A stretch of DNA of 6,435 nucleotides from Gammaproteobacteria bacterium (GCA_028694565.1 JAQVKR010000163.1:1-6435), one strand, 5' to 3'; shown: positions 1 to 6,099, counted from the stretch's first letter. Notes: generated by a model from the sequence alone, not told the origin. Made by a program: numbers and translations.

Positions 1-1646
1 CCGATCTGGTGGTGGCCCTGACCCTGGTGCCGACCCTCTCGGCACGGGTTCCGGCCCGCTCCGAGGGCGGCCTGCGCCGCGTCATGGACGGGCTCATGGA
101 CAGGCTCGGCCGCGGCTATGCCCGCGTGGTGGGCCTCGCCCTGCACCTCCCCTGGCTGCCGTGGCTGGTGTTCCTGGCGGCGCTCGGGGTCACCGCGAAC
201 ACCTTCCTCTCCGGCAGCCAGGCCTTCCTGCCGGAGCTCGACGACGGCCGCATCCGCATCAGCCTGACGGCCGATCCCGGCGCCTCGCTGGAGGAGATGG
301 ATCGCGCCGCCACCCGGGTGGAGCAGCTGCTGCTGGCCCAGCCCGAGGTGGAAACCGTGTTCACCACCGTGGGCGGCTTCGTCTTCGGCCGCTCCCAGTT
401 CGAGGCCAGCAACCGCACCAGCCTCCAGGTGCAACTGGTCCCGCGCGGCCGGCGGGCCTTGAGCAGCGAGGCCTGGATCCACCGGGTCAAGGGCGAGATC
501 GACGCCCTGCGCCAGCCGGGACTGCGGGTCTTCCTGCGCACCCAGGGCATCCGCGGCATCAGCCTGGGGCGGGGCAGCGACGAGCTCAGCCTCCGCATCC
601 AGGGCCCGGAACTGGCCGTCCTGGAGCGCCTGGCGGAGACCGCGGTGGAGCGGCTGGCGCGGGTGCCGGGCCTGCGCAACGTGCAGAGCTCCACCGAGAG
701 CGTGCGCCAGGAGGTGGCCGTGGTGCCGGACCGCGAGCGCTCCGCGGCCCTGGGACTGGACGTGGAAGAGGTCGGCAAGGCGGTGCGCCGCGCCCTGGAG
801 GGCGAACTGGTCACCGATTACCTCGACGGAGACCGCAGCTTCGACGTGCGGCTGCGCCTGCCGCGCGCCCAGATCAGCAACCCCGCGGACCTGGAGGAGC
901 TGCTGCTGTTCCCCTCCGGAGGGGACCGGCCGCCGGTCTATCTGGGCGACGTGGCGCGGGTGACGCTGGTGGCCGCACCCGCGGAGATCCGGCGCGACAA
1001 CCAGCAACGCATCGTGGAGGTGACCGCCGCGCCGGACGGGGGCGTGACCCTCGGCGAGGCCGCCCTGCGGCTGCAGGCGGCCGCCGCGGAGCTGGAGCTG
1101 CCGCCCGGCTACAGCGCCTACGAGGGCGGCACGCTGGAGGCCCTGCAGGCGGGACGCACCACCGCCGGCCTGCTGCTCGGCCTGGCCCTGTTCCTGGTGT
1201 TCGTGGTGATGGCGGTGCAGTACGAGTCGCTGCGCAATCCGCTGGTGATTCTGCTGAGCGTGCCCTTCGCCGCCATCGGCGCCGCCCTGGGGCTGCGGTT
1301 CAGCGGCCTGCCGCTGTCCATGCCGGTGTGGCTGGGGCTCATCATGCTCGCCGGCATCGTGGTCAACAACGCCATCGTGCTGGTGGAGTACGTGGAGATC
1401 CTGCGCCGGCGGGGGCTGGCGGTGCGCGAGGCGCTGGTGGAGGCCGCCCGGCTGCGCCTGCGCCCCATCCTGATGACCACCCTCACCACGGTGATGGGCA
1501 TGCTGCCCCTGGCGCTGGGCGTCGGCGAGGGCTCGGAGCTGCTCCAGCCCCTGGCGGTGACCATCGTCTCCGGCCTCTCCTTCTCCCTGCTGGTCAGCCT
1601 GCTGCTGGTCCCCGCCACCTACCGGGTTTTCCACCCGCGGGGCTGA
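1..1646 (+). CDS. RND efflux transporter permease subunit, C-terminal half (5' end outside window)
   Basis: Inner-membrane proton-driven pump of the RND superfamily, normally working with a periplasmic adaptor and an outer-membrane channel. The frame is open from the window edge; 547 residues are visible, against about 1,020-1,050 in a full protein, so roughly half is missing. The visible part opens inside the last helix of the first half (VALTLVPTLSARV). Next come the seventh helix (about bases 140-205), a large periplasmic porter/docking region (about 210-1155), and helices 8-12 (about 1160-1625). The VVNNAIVLVEY stretch (codons from 1359) and RLRPILMTT (near 1450-1485) are hallmark RND segments. 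At the place of AcrB Lys940 there is Asn (codon 1365-1367), as in SwrC-like and other non-AcrB branches. The aspartates of helix 4 lie outside the window. Substrate cannot be told; multidrug-type export is more likely than CzcA-type metal export, judging by the sequence style. Family assignment is firm; specificity is not. Confidence 0.95.
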   Translation, partial: DLVVALTLVPTLSARVPARSEGGLRRVMDGLMDRLGRGYARVVGLALHLPWLPWLVFLAALGVTANTFLSGSQAFLPELDDGRIRISLTADPGASLEEMDRAATRVEQLLLAQPEVETVFTTVGGFVFGRSQFEASNRTSLQVQLVPRGRRALSSEAWIHRVKGEIDALRQPGLRVFLRTQGIRGISLGRGSDELSLRIQGPELAVLERLAETAVERLARVPGLRNVQSSTESVRQEVAVVPDRERSAALGLDVEEVGKAVRRALEGELVTDYLDGDRSFDVRLRLPRAQISNPADLEELLLFPSGGDRPPVYLGDVARVTLVAAPAEIRRDNQQRIVEVTAAPDGGVTLGEAALRLQAAAAELELPPGYSAYEGGTLEALQAGRTTAGLLLGLALFLVFVVMAVQYESLRNPLVILLSVPFAAIGAALGLRFSGLPLSMPVWLGLIMLAGIVVNNAIVLVEYVEILRRRGLAVREALVEAARLRLRPILMTTLTTVMGMLPLALGVGEGSELLQPLAVTIVSGLSFSLLVSLLLVPATYRVFHPRG

Positions 1647-1661
1647 CCGCCGAACGGACGC

Positions 1662-1697
1662 GATTGACGGGATGCTTCGGGATTGACGGAATGGCTT
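1662..1697. repeat. Imperfect tandem repeat of about 19 bases between the RND gene and dinB
   Basis: GATTGACGG occurs at 1662-1670 and again at 1681-1689, exactly 19 bases apart. Similarity continues after each copy (GGATGCTT versus GAATGGCTT). Each copy contains TTGACG, which resembles a sigma-70 -35 box, but no good -10 element follows either copy at 16-18 bases, so promoter function is only a possibility. I see no CTGT-N8-ACAG LexA box here. Confidence 0.5.
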
Positions 1698-1727
1698 GCA
1701 ACGGGTGAGAAGGGATGGGGCGACAGC

Positions 1728-1762
1728 CGCGCACATCGCCCATCGCGCACCCACGCGCCCAT
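1728..1762. repeat. Low-complexity two-unit repeat just upstream of the dinB start
   Basis: Two adjacent units begin with CGCGCAC and end with CGCCCAT: 1728-1743 (16 bases) and 1744-1762 (19 bases). This pyrimidine-rich, CGC/CAT-rich stretch lies immediately before the preferred dinB ATG. It would encode an odd His/Pro/Ala-rich N-terminal extension if translation began at 1715, which argues that it is untranslated leader. Confidence 0.4.
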
Positions 1763-1771
1763 GCACCCGCC

Positions 1772-2932
1772 ATGATCCTCCACATCGACATGGACGCCTT
1801 CTACGCCTCGGTGGAGGAGCGGGAGCGGCCGGAGCTGCGCGGCCACCCGGTGGTGGTGGGGGGCAGCCCCGAGGGCCGGGGCGTGGTGGCCGCGGCCAAC
1901 TACGCGGCGCGCCGCTTCGGGGTGCACAGCGCCATGCCCATGGCCCGCGCCGTGCGGCTGTGCCCCGAGGCCATCCGGGTCCCGCCGCGCCTCGCGCTCT
2001 ACGCGGAGGTGTCCGATCGCATCCACGCCATCTTCCACCGCTACACTCCCCAGGTGGAGCCGCTCTCCCTGGATGAGGCGTTCCTGGATGTCACCGCCAG
2101 CGAGCGGCTGTTCGGCGCCGCGGCCGCCATCGGCCGGCGCATCCAGGCGGAGATAGCCGCCGAGGAGCGGCTGGGCGCCTCGGTGGGCGTGGCCCCGAAC
2201 AAGTTCCTGGCCAAGATCGCCAGCGACCTGCGGAAGCCGGCCGGCTTCGTGGTGGTGGCGCCCGGCACCGAGCAGGACTTCCTCGATCCCTTGCCGGTGG
2301 GACGGCTGTGGGGGGTGGGGAAGGTGGCCGGGCGCCTCCTCGCCAGACGGGGAATCCGCACCATCGGCGAGCTGCGCCGGCTGCCGCCGGCTCTGCTGCG
2401 ACAGGCATTCGGAAGCGGCGGCGAGCAGCTCCGGCGGCTGGCCCACGGCATCGATCCCCGCCCGGTGATCACCGACCAGGAGGCGAAGTCCATCTCCCAC
2501 GAAAACACCTTCGCCGAGGACGTGGCCGACCCGCAACTGCTGGAGGCGTGGCTGCTGGCGCTGACCGAGCAGGTGGCCGAACGGCTGCGGCGGGCGGGGC
2601 TGGAGGCGCGCACCGTCCAGCTCAAGGTGCGCCTGCACGACTTCACCACCCTCACCCGCGCCCGCACGCTGGACCACCCGACCGATCTCACCCGGGAGCT
2701 GTGGCAGACCGCCCGGGAGCTGTTCCGCACCCGGCTGCCCCGCCCGCTGCCGCCGGTCCGGCTGGTCGGGATGGGCGTGAGCGGCTTCGAGGCGGAGGCC
2801 CCGCGGCAGGCGGATCTGTTCGCCGAACCGGACCGCCGCCGCGAAGGTCGCCTCGACGCGGTGGCCGACGCCGTACGGACACGCTTCGGCCACACGGCCA
2901 TCCACCGCGGCTCCGGCTCGAAGAAACGCTGA
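1772..2932 (+). CDS. dinB: DNA polymerase IV (Y-family translesion polymerase)
   Basis: Error-prone, non-proofreading polymerase that extends past DNA lesions and stalled forks. Numbered from the ATG at 1772 (386 aa; E. coli DinB is 351): the palm starts with HIDMDAFYASVE, giving catalytic Asp6 and steric-gate Tyr11. SLDEAFLDVT supplies catalytic Asp101-Glu102. GVAPNKFLAKIASDLRKP (about 145-165) is the family's finger/palm segment, then comes a helix-hairpin-helix thumb (LPVGRLWGVGKVAGR onward), and the little finger covers about 230-340. QADLF at 346-350 is a classical beta-clamp binding motif, here about 40 residues from the C-terminus. An in-frame ATG at 1715 would add 19 residues unlike the family, and the purine tract GAGAAGGG (1707-1714) abuts that ATG with no spacer. 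The 1772 start matches the family N-terminus but lacks a Shine-Dalgarno. The gene follows the RND gene on the same strand, with no obvious functional link. No LexA box is seen. Confidence 0.96.
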   Translation: MILHIDMDAFYASVEERERPELRGHPVVVGGSPEGRGVVAAANYAARRFGVHSAMPMARAVRLCPEAIRVPPRLALYAEVSDRIHAIFHRYTPQVEPLSLDEAFLDVTASERLFGAAAAIGRRIQAEIAAEERLGASVGVAPNKFLAKIASDLRKPAGFVVVAPGTEQDFLDPLPVGRLWGVGKVAGRLLARRGIRTIGELRRLPPALLRQAFGSGGEQLRRLAHGIDPRPVITDQEAKSISHENTFAEDVADPQLLEAWLLALTEQVAERLRRAGLEARTVQLKVRLHDFTTLTRARTLDHPTDLTRELWQTARELFRTRLPRPLPPVRLVGMGVSGFEAEAPRQADLFAEPDRRREGRLDAVADAVRTRFGHTAIHRGSGSKKR

Positions 2933-2984
2933 CACGGCCCGTCGACGACCTCCCGCCGCCGACGGCAACCATCCGCCCTGGAAC

Positions 2985-3021
2985 GGCGGCACCGGCGCCG
3001 CCCGCGCCGCGCTTCAGCGCG
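2985..3021. terminator. Possible bidirectional terminator hairpins between dinB and ltaE
   Basis: The convergent gap (2933-3013) contains GGCGGC/GCCGCC (2985-2990 with 2997-3002, 6-base loop). It is followed by CGCGC/GCGCG (3008-3012 with 3017-3021, TTCA loop), which overlaps the ltaE stop codon. Neither has a T-tract on either side, so intrinsic termination is unproven; such GC-only hairpins also arise by chance at this base composition. Confidence 0.25.
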
Positions 3022-4048
3022 CCAGCGCCGTGAAGGCGCCTATCGCCGCGTCGATGCCGGCATCGTCCACGTCCAGGTGGGTCACGGCCCGCAGCAGCCC
3101 CGGCTTCACCGCGCCCGCCAGCACCCCCCGCGCCTTCAGCTCCGCCAGCCAGGCGGCGTGGTCCGCTCCCGCGGGCAGCCCGATGTAGACCATGTTGGTC
3201 TGCACCGCCTCCAGGTCCACCGCCAGTCCCGGCAGCCGCGCCAGCGCCTCCGCCAGGCGGCGGGCGCGGCGGTGGTCATCCGCCAGCCGGTCCACGTGGC
3301 GCTCCAGGGCGTGGAGACCGGCGGCGGCGAGAATGCCCGCCTGGCGCATGCCGCCGCCGAACTGCTTGCGGAAGCGGTGGGCGCGCTCGATGAAGGCCCG
3401 GGATCCGGCCAGCAGGCTGCCGACCGGGCACCCGAGCCCCTTGCTCAGGCACACCGACACCGAGTCGAACGGTCCGGCCAGCTCGGCGGGGTCCACACGT
3501 TGGGCCACGGCGGCGTTGAGCAGCCGCGCGCCGTCGAGATGCAGGGCGAGTCCGTGCTCCCGGGCCACCGCCGCCAGCGCCCGGGTCCGGGCCGGGGTGT
3601 AGACGGTGCCGCCGCCGCGGTTGGCGCTGTTCTCCAGGCACAGCAGCCGGGTGACCGGAAAGTGGGACAGGCTGCCGGGCGCGCGGATGGCGGCGGCCAC
3701 CGCCGCCGGGGTGAGCAGGCCGCGCTCGCCGGGGGCGCAGCACACCGACACGCCCGACAGCGCCGCGAAGCCGCCGCCCTCGTAGATGTAGATGTGGGCG
3801 GTTCCCTCGAGGATGATCTCGTCGCCGGGCTCGGTGTGGGTCCGGACCGCGACCTGGTTGGCCATGGTGCCGCTGGGGACGAACAGGGCCGCCTCCTTGC
3901 CCAGCAGCCCGGCCACCGCCTCCTGCAGCCGGTTGACGGTGGGATCCTCGCCCAGCACGTCGTCACCGACCTCGGCATGGGCCATGGCCTCGCGCATGGC
4001 GGCCGTGGGGCGGGTGACGGTATCGGAGCGCAGGTCGACGATCGGCAT
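3014..4048 (-). CDS. ltaE: Low-specificity L-threonine aldolase (PLP-dependent)
   Basis: Cytosolic fold-type I PLP enzyme that cleaves L-threonine and L-allo-threonine to glycine and acetaldehyde, a minor route to glycine. Numbered from the ATG at 4048 (344 aa; E. coli LtaE is 333): the N-terminus [12 protein letters not shown] and [15 protein letters not shown] are family signatures. [10 protein letters not shown] (about 56-65) binds the cofactor phosphate region. His85 aligns with E. coli His83, and His129 with E. coli His126. HLDGAR carries Asp172 for the PLP ring nitrogen, [10 protein letters not shown] has Schiff-base Lys203, and [14 protein letters not shown] and LRAVTHLDV complete the set. 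In the usual ENTHN segment this protein reads ENSAN, so its His is Ala142. A longer start at 4075 would add nine unrelated residues and lie across the predicted promoter, so 4048 is preferred. It converges with dinB and diverges from the gene at 4209. Confidence 0.95.
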   Translation of the reverse strand: MPIVDLRSDTVTRPTAAMREAMAHAEVGDDVLGEDPTVNRLQEAVAGLLGKEAALFVPSGTMANQVAVRTHTEPGDEIILEGTAHIYIYEGGGFAALSGVSVCCAPGERGLLTPAAVAAAIRAPGSLSHFPVTRLLCLENSANRGGGTVYTPARTRALAAVAREHGLALHLDGARLLNAAVAQRVDPAELAGPFDSVSVCLSKGLGCPVGSLLAGSRAFIERAHRFRKQFGGGMRQAGILAAAGLHALERHVDRLADDHRRARRLAEALARLPGLAVDLEAVQTNMVYIGLPAGADHAAWLAELKARGVLAGAVKPGLLRAVTHLDVDDAGIDAAIGAFTALAR

Positions 4049-4054
4049 GGCGAC

Positions 4055-4082
4055 AGTATAGCCGTCCCGCCGCACCGGTGAA
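4055..4082 (-). promoter_or_regulatory. Predicted promoter of ltaE, giving a leaderless transcript
   Basis: On the minus strand TATACT (bases 4060-4055; 5 of 6 to the -10 consensus) lies six bases before the ATG at 4048. TTCACC (4082-4077; 4 of 6 to the -35) stands 16 bases upstream. Counting from the -10 box puts +1 on the A of the start codon. No Shine-Dalgarno stands at usable distance, which fits a leaderless mRNA. This is inference from motif geometry. Confidence 0.45.
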
Positions 4083-4137
4083 GGACGCCCCTCCCCCCGC
4101 CGGCAGCCCGGCAGAACCCCTGGCCGCCACGCCTGTC

Positions 4138-4170
4138 ACAGACTATTGGTTGAGTAATTCAGTGCGAATA
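4138..4170 (+). promoter_or_regulatory. AT-rich island, probable promoter region for the gene at 4209
   Basis: Bases 4138-4170 are clearly AT-enriched against the surrounding GC-rich DNA and lie in the divergent gap between ltaE and the downstream gene. TTGAGT (4150-4155) and CTGTCA (4133-4138) resemble -35 boxes, and TAATTC (4155-4160) is a weak -10 candidate. None makes a convincing pair, so only the region, not the exact promoter, is proposed. Confidence 0.3.
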
Positions 4171-4193
4171 CGACGGGGCACTCCCGTATCGAG

Positions 4194-4201
4194 AAAGGAG
4201 G
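4194..4201 (+). promoter_or_regulatory. Strong Shine-Dalgarno for the gene at 4209
   Basis: AAAGGAGG sits seven bases before the ATG at 4209, a near-perfect match to the anti-Shine-Dalgarno. It is the strongest ribosome binding site in the window and fixes the start of this gene. Confidence 0.85.
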
Positions 4202-4208
4202 CGGCGCC

Positions 4209-4694
4209 ATGAAACGCAGACTCTACTTCCTGCTGCCCGACACGACTCACGCGAAGCAGGTCATCGCCGATCTGAAGGCCGACGGCATCGCCCGCGCCCA
4301 CATCCACACCTACACGGGCAAGCGGCGCTCCGGCTGGCGGCGCCGGGTCATGGACGACCCGCGGCACCGGCTGGAGCGCTGGTTCTGGAACGGCAACCTG
4401 GCGCTGTTCTTCCTCGCCCTGGCGCTGTTCATCTACGGCCTGTGGGCGAGCGGCGCCACCTGGTCGATGGCGGGAGCCGCGGTCATGGCCGCCACGCTGG
4501 CCATCGGCCTGGTCTTTCTCACCCTCCCGGACACCCACCTCGAGGCGTTCCGCTCCGCCCTGAACCACGGCGAGGTGCTGGTCATGGTGGATATCCCGAA
4601 AGCCCGGGTCGGAGACATCGAGGCGCGGGTGCGGCGGCGCCACCCCGAGGCCGCCCTGGGCGGCGTGGGCTGGAGCCTGGACGCTCTCGAATAG
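4209..4694 (+). CDS. Small two-helix inner-membrane protein, DUF1269-like
   Basis: A 161-aa protein of unknown function. Its N-terminus (KRRLYFLLPDTTHAKQVI) and C-terminus (ALNHGEVLVMVDIP, about 117-130, then IEARVRRRHPEA, about 137-148) resemble bacterial DUF1269-type membrane proteins. In these a small alpha/beta domain is split by a hydrophobic hairpin. Two hydrophobic segments are seen, about 62-82 (NLALFFLALALFIYGLWA) and 84-106, separated by only a short turn. A very basic stretch (KRRSGWRRR, about 38-46) precedes the first helix, which places both termini in the cytoplasm by the positive-inside rule. The helical region is less Gly-rich than in typical relatives as I recall them. The start is fixed by a strong Shine-Dalgarno. 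It stands alone in its direction, divergent from ltaE, with hairpins after its stop. Family membership is from recalled similarity, not a search. Confidence 0.85.
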   Translation: MKRRLYFLLPDTTHAKQVIADLKADGIARAHIHTYTGKRRSGWRRRVMDDPRHRLERWFWNGNLALFFLALALFIYGLWASGATWSMAGAAVMAATLAIGLVFLTLPDTHLEAFRSALNHGEVLVMVDIPKARVGDIEARVRRRHPEAALGGVGWSLDALE

Positions 4695-4725
4695 CCCGCA
4701 CCGGCGGCTGCGCGGCGACGACGAA

Positions 4726-4755
4726 GCGGGGTTCCGCCGGATGCGGGAATCCCGT
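4726..4755. repeat. Bulged hairpin downstream of the DUF1269-like gene
   Basis: Bases 4727-4737 pair with 4743-4754 across a five-base loop (4738-4742), with one bulged G (4747) and one G-T wobble (4731 with 4750). A further wobble pair (4726 with 4755) is possible. It lies about 31 bases after the stop at 4694 and has no T-tract, so it is not an intrinsic terminator by itself; it could be an RNA 3'-end stabilising structure. Confidence 0.4.
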
Positions 4756-4769
4756 CCCGGAACGCGACT

Positions 4770-4799
4770 CCCGCCGCAACGCGGCACGGGCGGGCTTTT
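4770..4799 (+). terminator. Terminator-like hairpin with short T run
   Basis: CCCGCC (4770-4775) pairs with GGCGGG (4789-4794) and is followed by C and then four T (4796-4799). The interior offers a competing small hairpin, GCCGC/GCGGC (4773-4777 with 4781-4785). Position and polarity suit termination of the gene ending at 4694. The short T run makes it a moderate candidate only. Confidence 0.45.
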
Positions 4800-4869
4800 C
4801 CCGCGGCGGTCAAGCAGGATTCACGGACGGATGGTAGAGTTCCTGCTTGACCGGGACCGCCGCAGCGGG
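4800..4869. repeat. Long inverted repeat upstream of the unknown gene at 4902
   Basis: A perfect 13-bp inverted repeat (4807-4819 with 4841-4853; arm core GGTCAAGCAGGA) surrounds a 21-base spacer (4820-4840). Homology of the arms extends outward: 4800-4806 matches the complement of the far side of the right arm if GGGACC (4853-4858) and three bases near 4864-4866 are treated as insertions. The structure ends about 33 bases before the start codon. It could be an RNA hairpin in the 5' leader, a two-site operator, or the remnant of a small palindromic element. Confidence 0.7.
4832..4840 (+). promoter_or_regulatory. Candidate extended -10 element in the loop of the inverted repeat
   Basis: TG-G-TAGAGT at 4832-4840 has the extended -10 form (TGn plus 4 of 6 to TATAAT) and would start RNA near 4847, inside the right arm. 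There is no convincing -35 box. If real, the inverted arms would flank the promoter as operator-like sites. Speculative. Confidence 0.25.
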
Positions 4870-4901
4870 CGCCACGCGGCCGGAAATCCAGCGGGGTGAT
4901 G

Positions 4902-5396
4902 ATGAAGGAAGGGCCGAAAAAGCGGCAGTGGCTGCAGATCAAGGGGGACCCCTCGATCCGCGACTTCGTGTTCCAGCAGTCGCGCACGCCGAGCCTGTTC
5001 GACGAGCACATCGACGAGCTGATGGCGGTGACCGGGGCGCTGGTGCTGATGCACGGCGTCTTCCACGCCAAGATTCACTTCGCCAGCAACCAGCTCACCT
5101 GCTGGTTCTACAACGACCCCTACCGCTACCGGGTCTTCGTGGGCGAGGAGGTGTTCGCCCCCGGCTTCCTGGATCAGTTCCCGAGCGTGGTGCTGGCCGA
5201 GCGTCCGGAGATCCCCAACGAGGTGGTGCCGGAGATCCTGGCCCACTTCAGGCGCCTGCGCCTCACCGACCAGACCATCTACCTGCGCAACGCCTCGATG
5301 AACACCATCAACGGCCTCATCGGCATGACCTTCTCCTGCGACGGCAGCCACTACATTCCCTACAGCGAGTTCTTCGAGACGGTGGCCTACTTCTGA
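4902..5396 (+). CDS. Unrecognised soluble protein of about 164 aa
   Basis: I do not recognise this family. GTG at 4896, ATG at 4899 and ATG at 4902 are in frame and adjacent; 4902 is chosen because GCGGGG (4891-4896) then lies five bases upstream. The N-terminus is basic (KEGPKKRQW). There is no signal peptide and no clear membrane helix; the hydrophobic patch VTGALVLMHGVF (about 43-54) is short and contains His. Aromatic residues are abundant (CWFYNDPYRYRVF, about 67-79; YIPYSEFFETVAYF at the C-terminus). Two Cys (67 and 146) and several His (36, 51, 55, 59, 115, 150) are present but form no known metal motif. The acidic, aromatic make-up and absence of repeats suggest a compact cytoplasmic alpha/beta domain. 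Normal GC-rich codon use speaks for a resident, real gene. It follows the inverted repeat and converges on the gene ending at 5414. Confidence 0.85.
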   Translation: MKEGPKKRQWLQIKGDPSIRDFVFQQSRTPSLFDEHIDELMAVTGALVLMHGVFHAKIHFASNQLTCWFYNDPYRYRVFVGEEVFAPGFLDQFPSVVLAERPEIPNEVVPEILAHFRRLRLTDQTIYLRNASMNTINGLIGMTFSCDGSHYIPYSEFFETVAYF

Positions 5397-5410
5397 GCCG
5401 GGCCGCCGGC
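5397..5410. terminator. Possible hairpin filling the 17-base convergent gap
   Basis: GCCGG (5397-5401) pairs with CCGGC (5406-5410) over a four-base loop, beginning right after the stop of the upstream gene and ending four bases before the stop of the opposing gene. It has no T-tract. A symmetric hairpin in so small a gap could serve both strands, but chance is likely at this GC content. Confidence 0.25.
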
Positions 5411-5413
5411 GCC

Positions 5414-6028
5414 CTAGCCGAGCCGCCGCCAGCTGCCGTCGGGCGCGCGGCAGGCCTGCTCGGTGGTCTCGCGGATGCGCCCGTCCTCGCGCACCCCGGT
5501 GACGTACTCGCGACACGGCCGTCCCCCGCTGTCGGACCAGGTGCGCAGCGGCTCCACGGACCAGGCACGGCCCGTGTCCGGATTGGTCCAGCCCACCGCG
5601 CGGCGGTCGGGAGCGTGCTCCAGGGTGCGCTGCACGCAGGCCTGATCGGCGTTGTCCATGGAACGGCCGAGGGAGCCGCCCACCAGGGCGCCCAGCAGGA
5701 CGCCGCCGATGGTGGCCAGCGTGCGGCCGCTGCCATCCCCGACTTTGGAGCCGAGCACGCCCCCCGCGACGCCGCCGAGCAGCGCGCCCAGAACCTCGCG
5801 GTTGCAGCTTCCGCCGCGGATGTCGGGAACCGGCGCCGGCGACCATGCCGCCACGGGCGCCGCTGCCGGCGCCCGGTAGGCGGCCCCCTGCTTCGCCCGC
5901 CAGCCGTGGGCCGGGGCCCAGGGCGGCGGGGTGGCGGCGGCGGGCAGCGCCAGGCAGAGGGAGAGCAGCGCGACCGGCCAGCGCTGGGCCGGGCCACGGC
6001 GGAGTGTCGAGTGAACGCGCCTGTTCAT
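5414..6028 (-). CDS. Exported glycine-zipper protein, RT0821/Lpp0805 surface-antigen-like
   Basis: A 204-aa predicted envelope protein related to the rickettsial 17-kDa antigen group; biochemical role unknown. A basic N-terminus and hydrophobic core (about 18-32) ending in AAA form a Sec signal peptide, likely cut after about Ala32. Cys25 lies inside the core without a proper lipobox, so a lipoprotein is unlikely. A Pro/Ala-rich linker (about 33-70) follows, then a glycine zipper in two hydrophobic runs (about 79-95 GALLGGVAGGVLGS and 105-121 IGGVLLGALVGGSLG). The C-terminal domain ends with PCREY (171-175) and QACRAPDGSW (191-200), typical of the family. Four Cys after the signal (75, 131, 172, 193) could form disulfides in the periplasm. 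GGGAAG (6039-6034) gives a Shine-Dalgarno five bases from the ATG. TATGCT (6066-6061) is a weak -10. Cotranscription with the gene upstream, 71 bases away, is possible. Confidence 0.9.
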   Translation of the reverse strand: MNRRVHSTLRRGPAQRWPVALLSLCLALPAAATPPPWAPAHGWRAKQGAAYRAPAAAPVAAWSPAPVPDIRGGSCNREVLGALLGGVAGGVLGSKVGDGSGRTLATIGGVLLGALVGGSLGRSMDNADQACVQRTLEHAPDRRAVGWTNPDTGRAWSVEPLRTWSDSGGRPCREYVTGVREDGRIRETTEQACRAPDGSWRRLG

Positions 6029-6099
6029 GGAGTCTTCCCGGCATCGGCGGACGATGCATCAGCATAGCCGCAGGCGCCGCCGCGGGGCTGTGACCGGGT

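Noticed and set aside
161..1708. Second long plus-strand frame inside the RND gene
   Set aside because: The RND frame has unmistakable family motifs and membrane helices; this alternative frame is Gly/Arg/Pro/Ala-rich noise.
1691..1708. Five-codon mini-ORF before dinB as a leader peptide for translational coupling or attenuation
   Set aside because: It has no ribosome binding site, no regulatory codon run and no attenuator-like hairpin; it is too short to separate from chance.
1647..1771. SOS (LexA) operator upstream of dinB
   Set aside because: No CTGT-N8-ACAG-like palindrome or convincing variant was found, so LexA control cannot be claimed from this sequence.
1619..2992. Long open frame of 457 codons on the minus strand across dinB
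   Set aside because: It is antisense to a clearly real dinB; its translation is rich in Gly/Ala/Arg/His/Gln without domain character, as expected for an open frame in very GC-rich DNA.
3077..4081. Plus-strand open frame of 334 codons antisense to ltaE
   Set aside because: Shadow of the ltaE reading frame; its sequence is a Gly/Gln/Arg/His-rich pseudo-translation with no recognisable domain.
4800..4869. Insertion-sequence or MITE ends with target-site duplication
   Set aside because: No transposase is present and I could not identify flanking direct repeats typical of a target-site duplication; kept as an inverted repeat of unknown origin.
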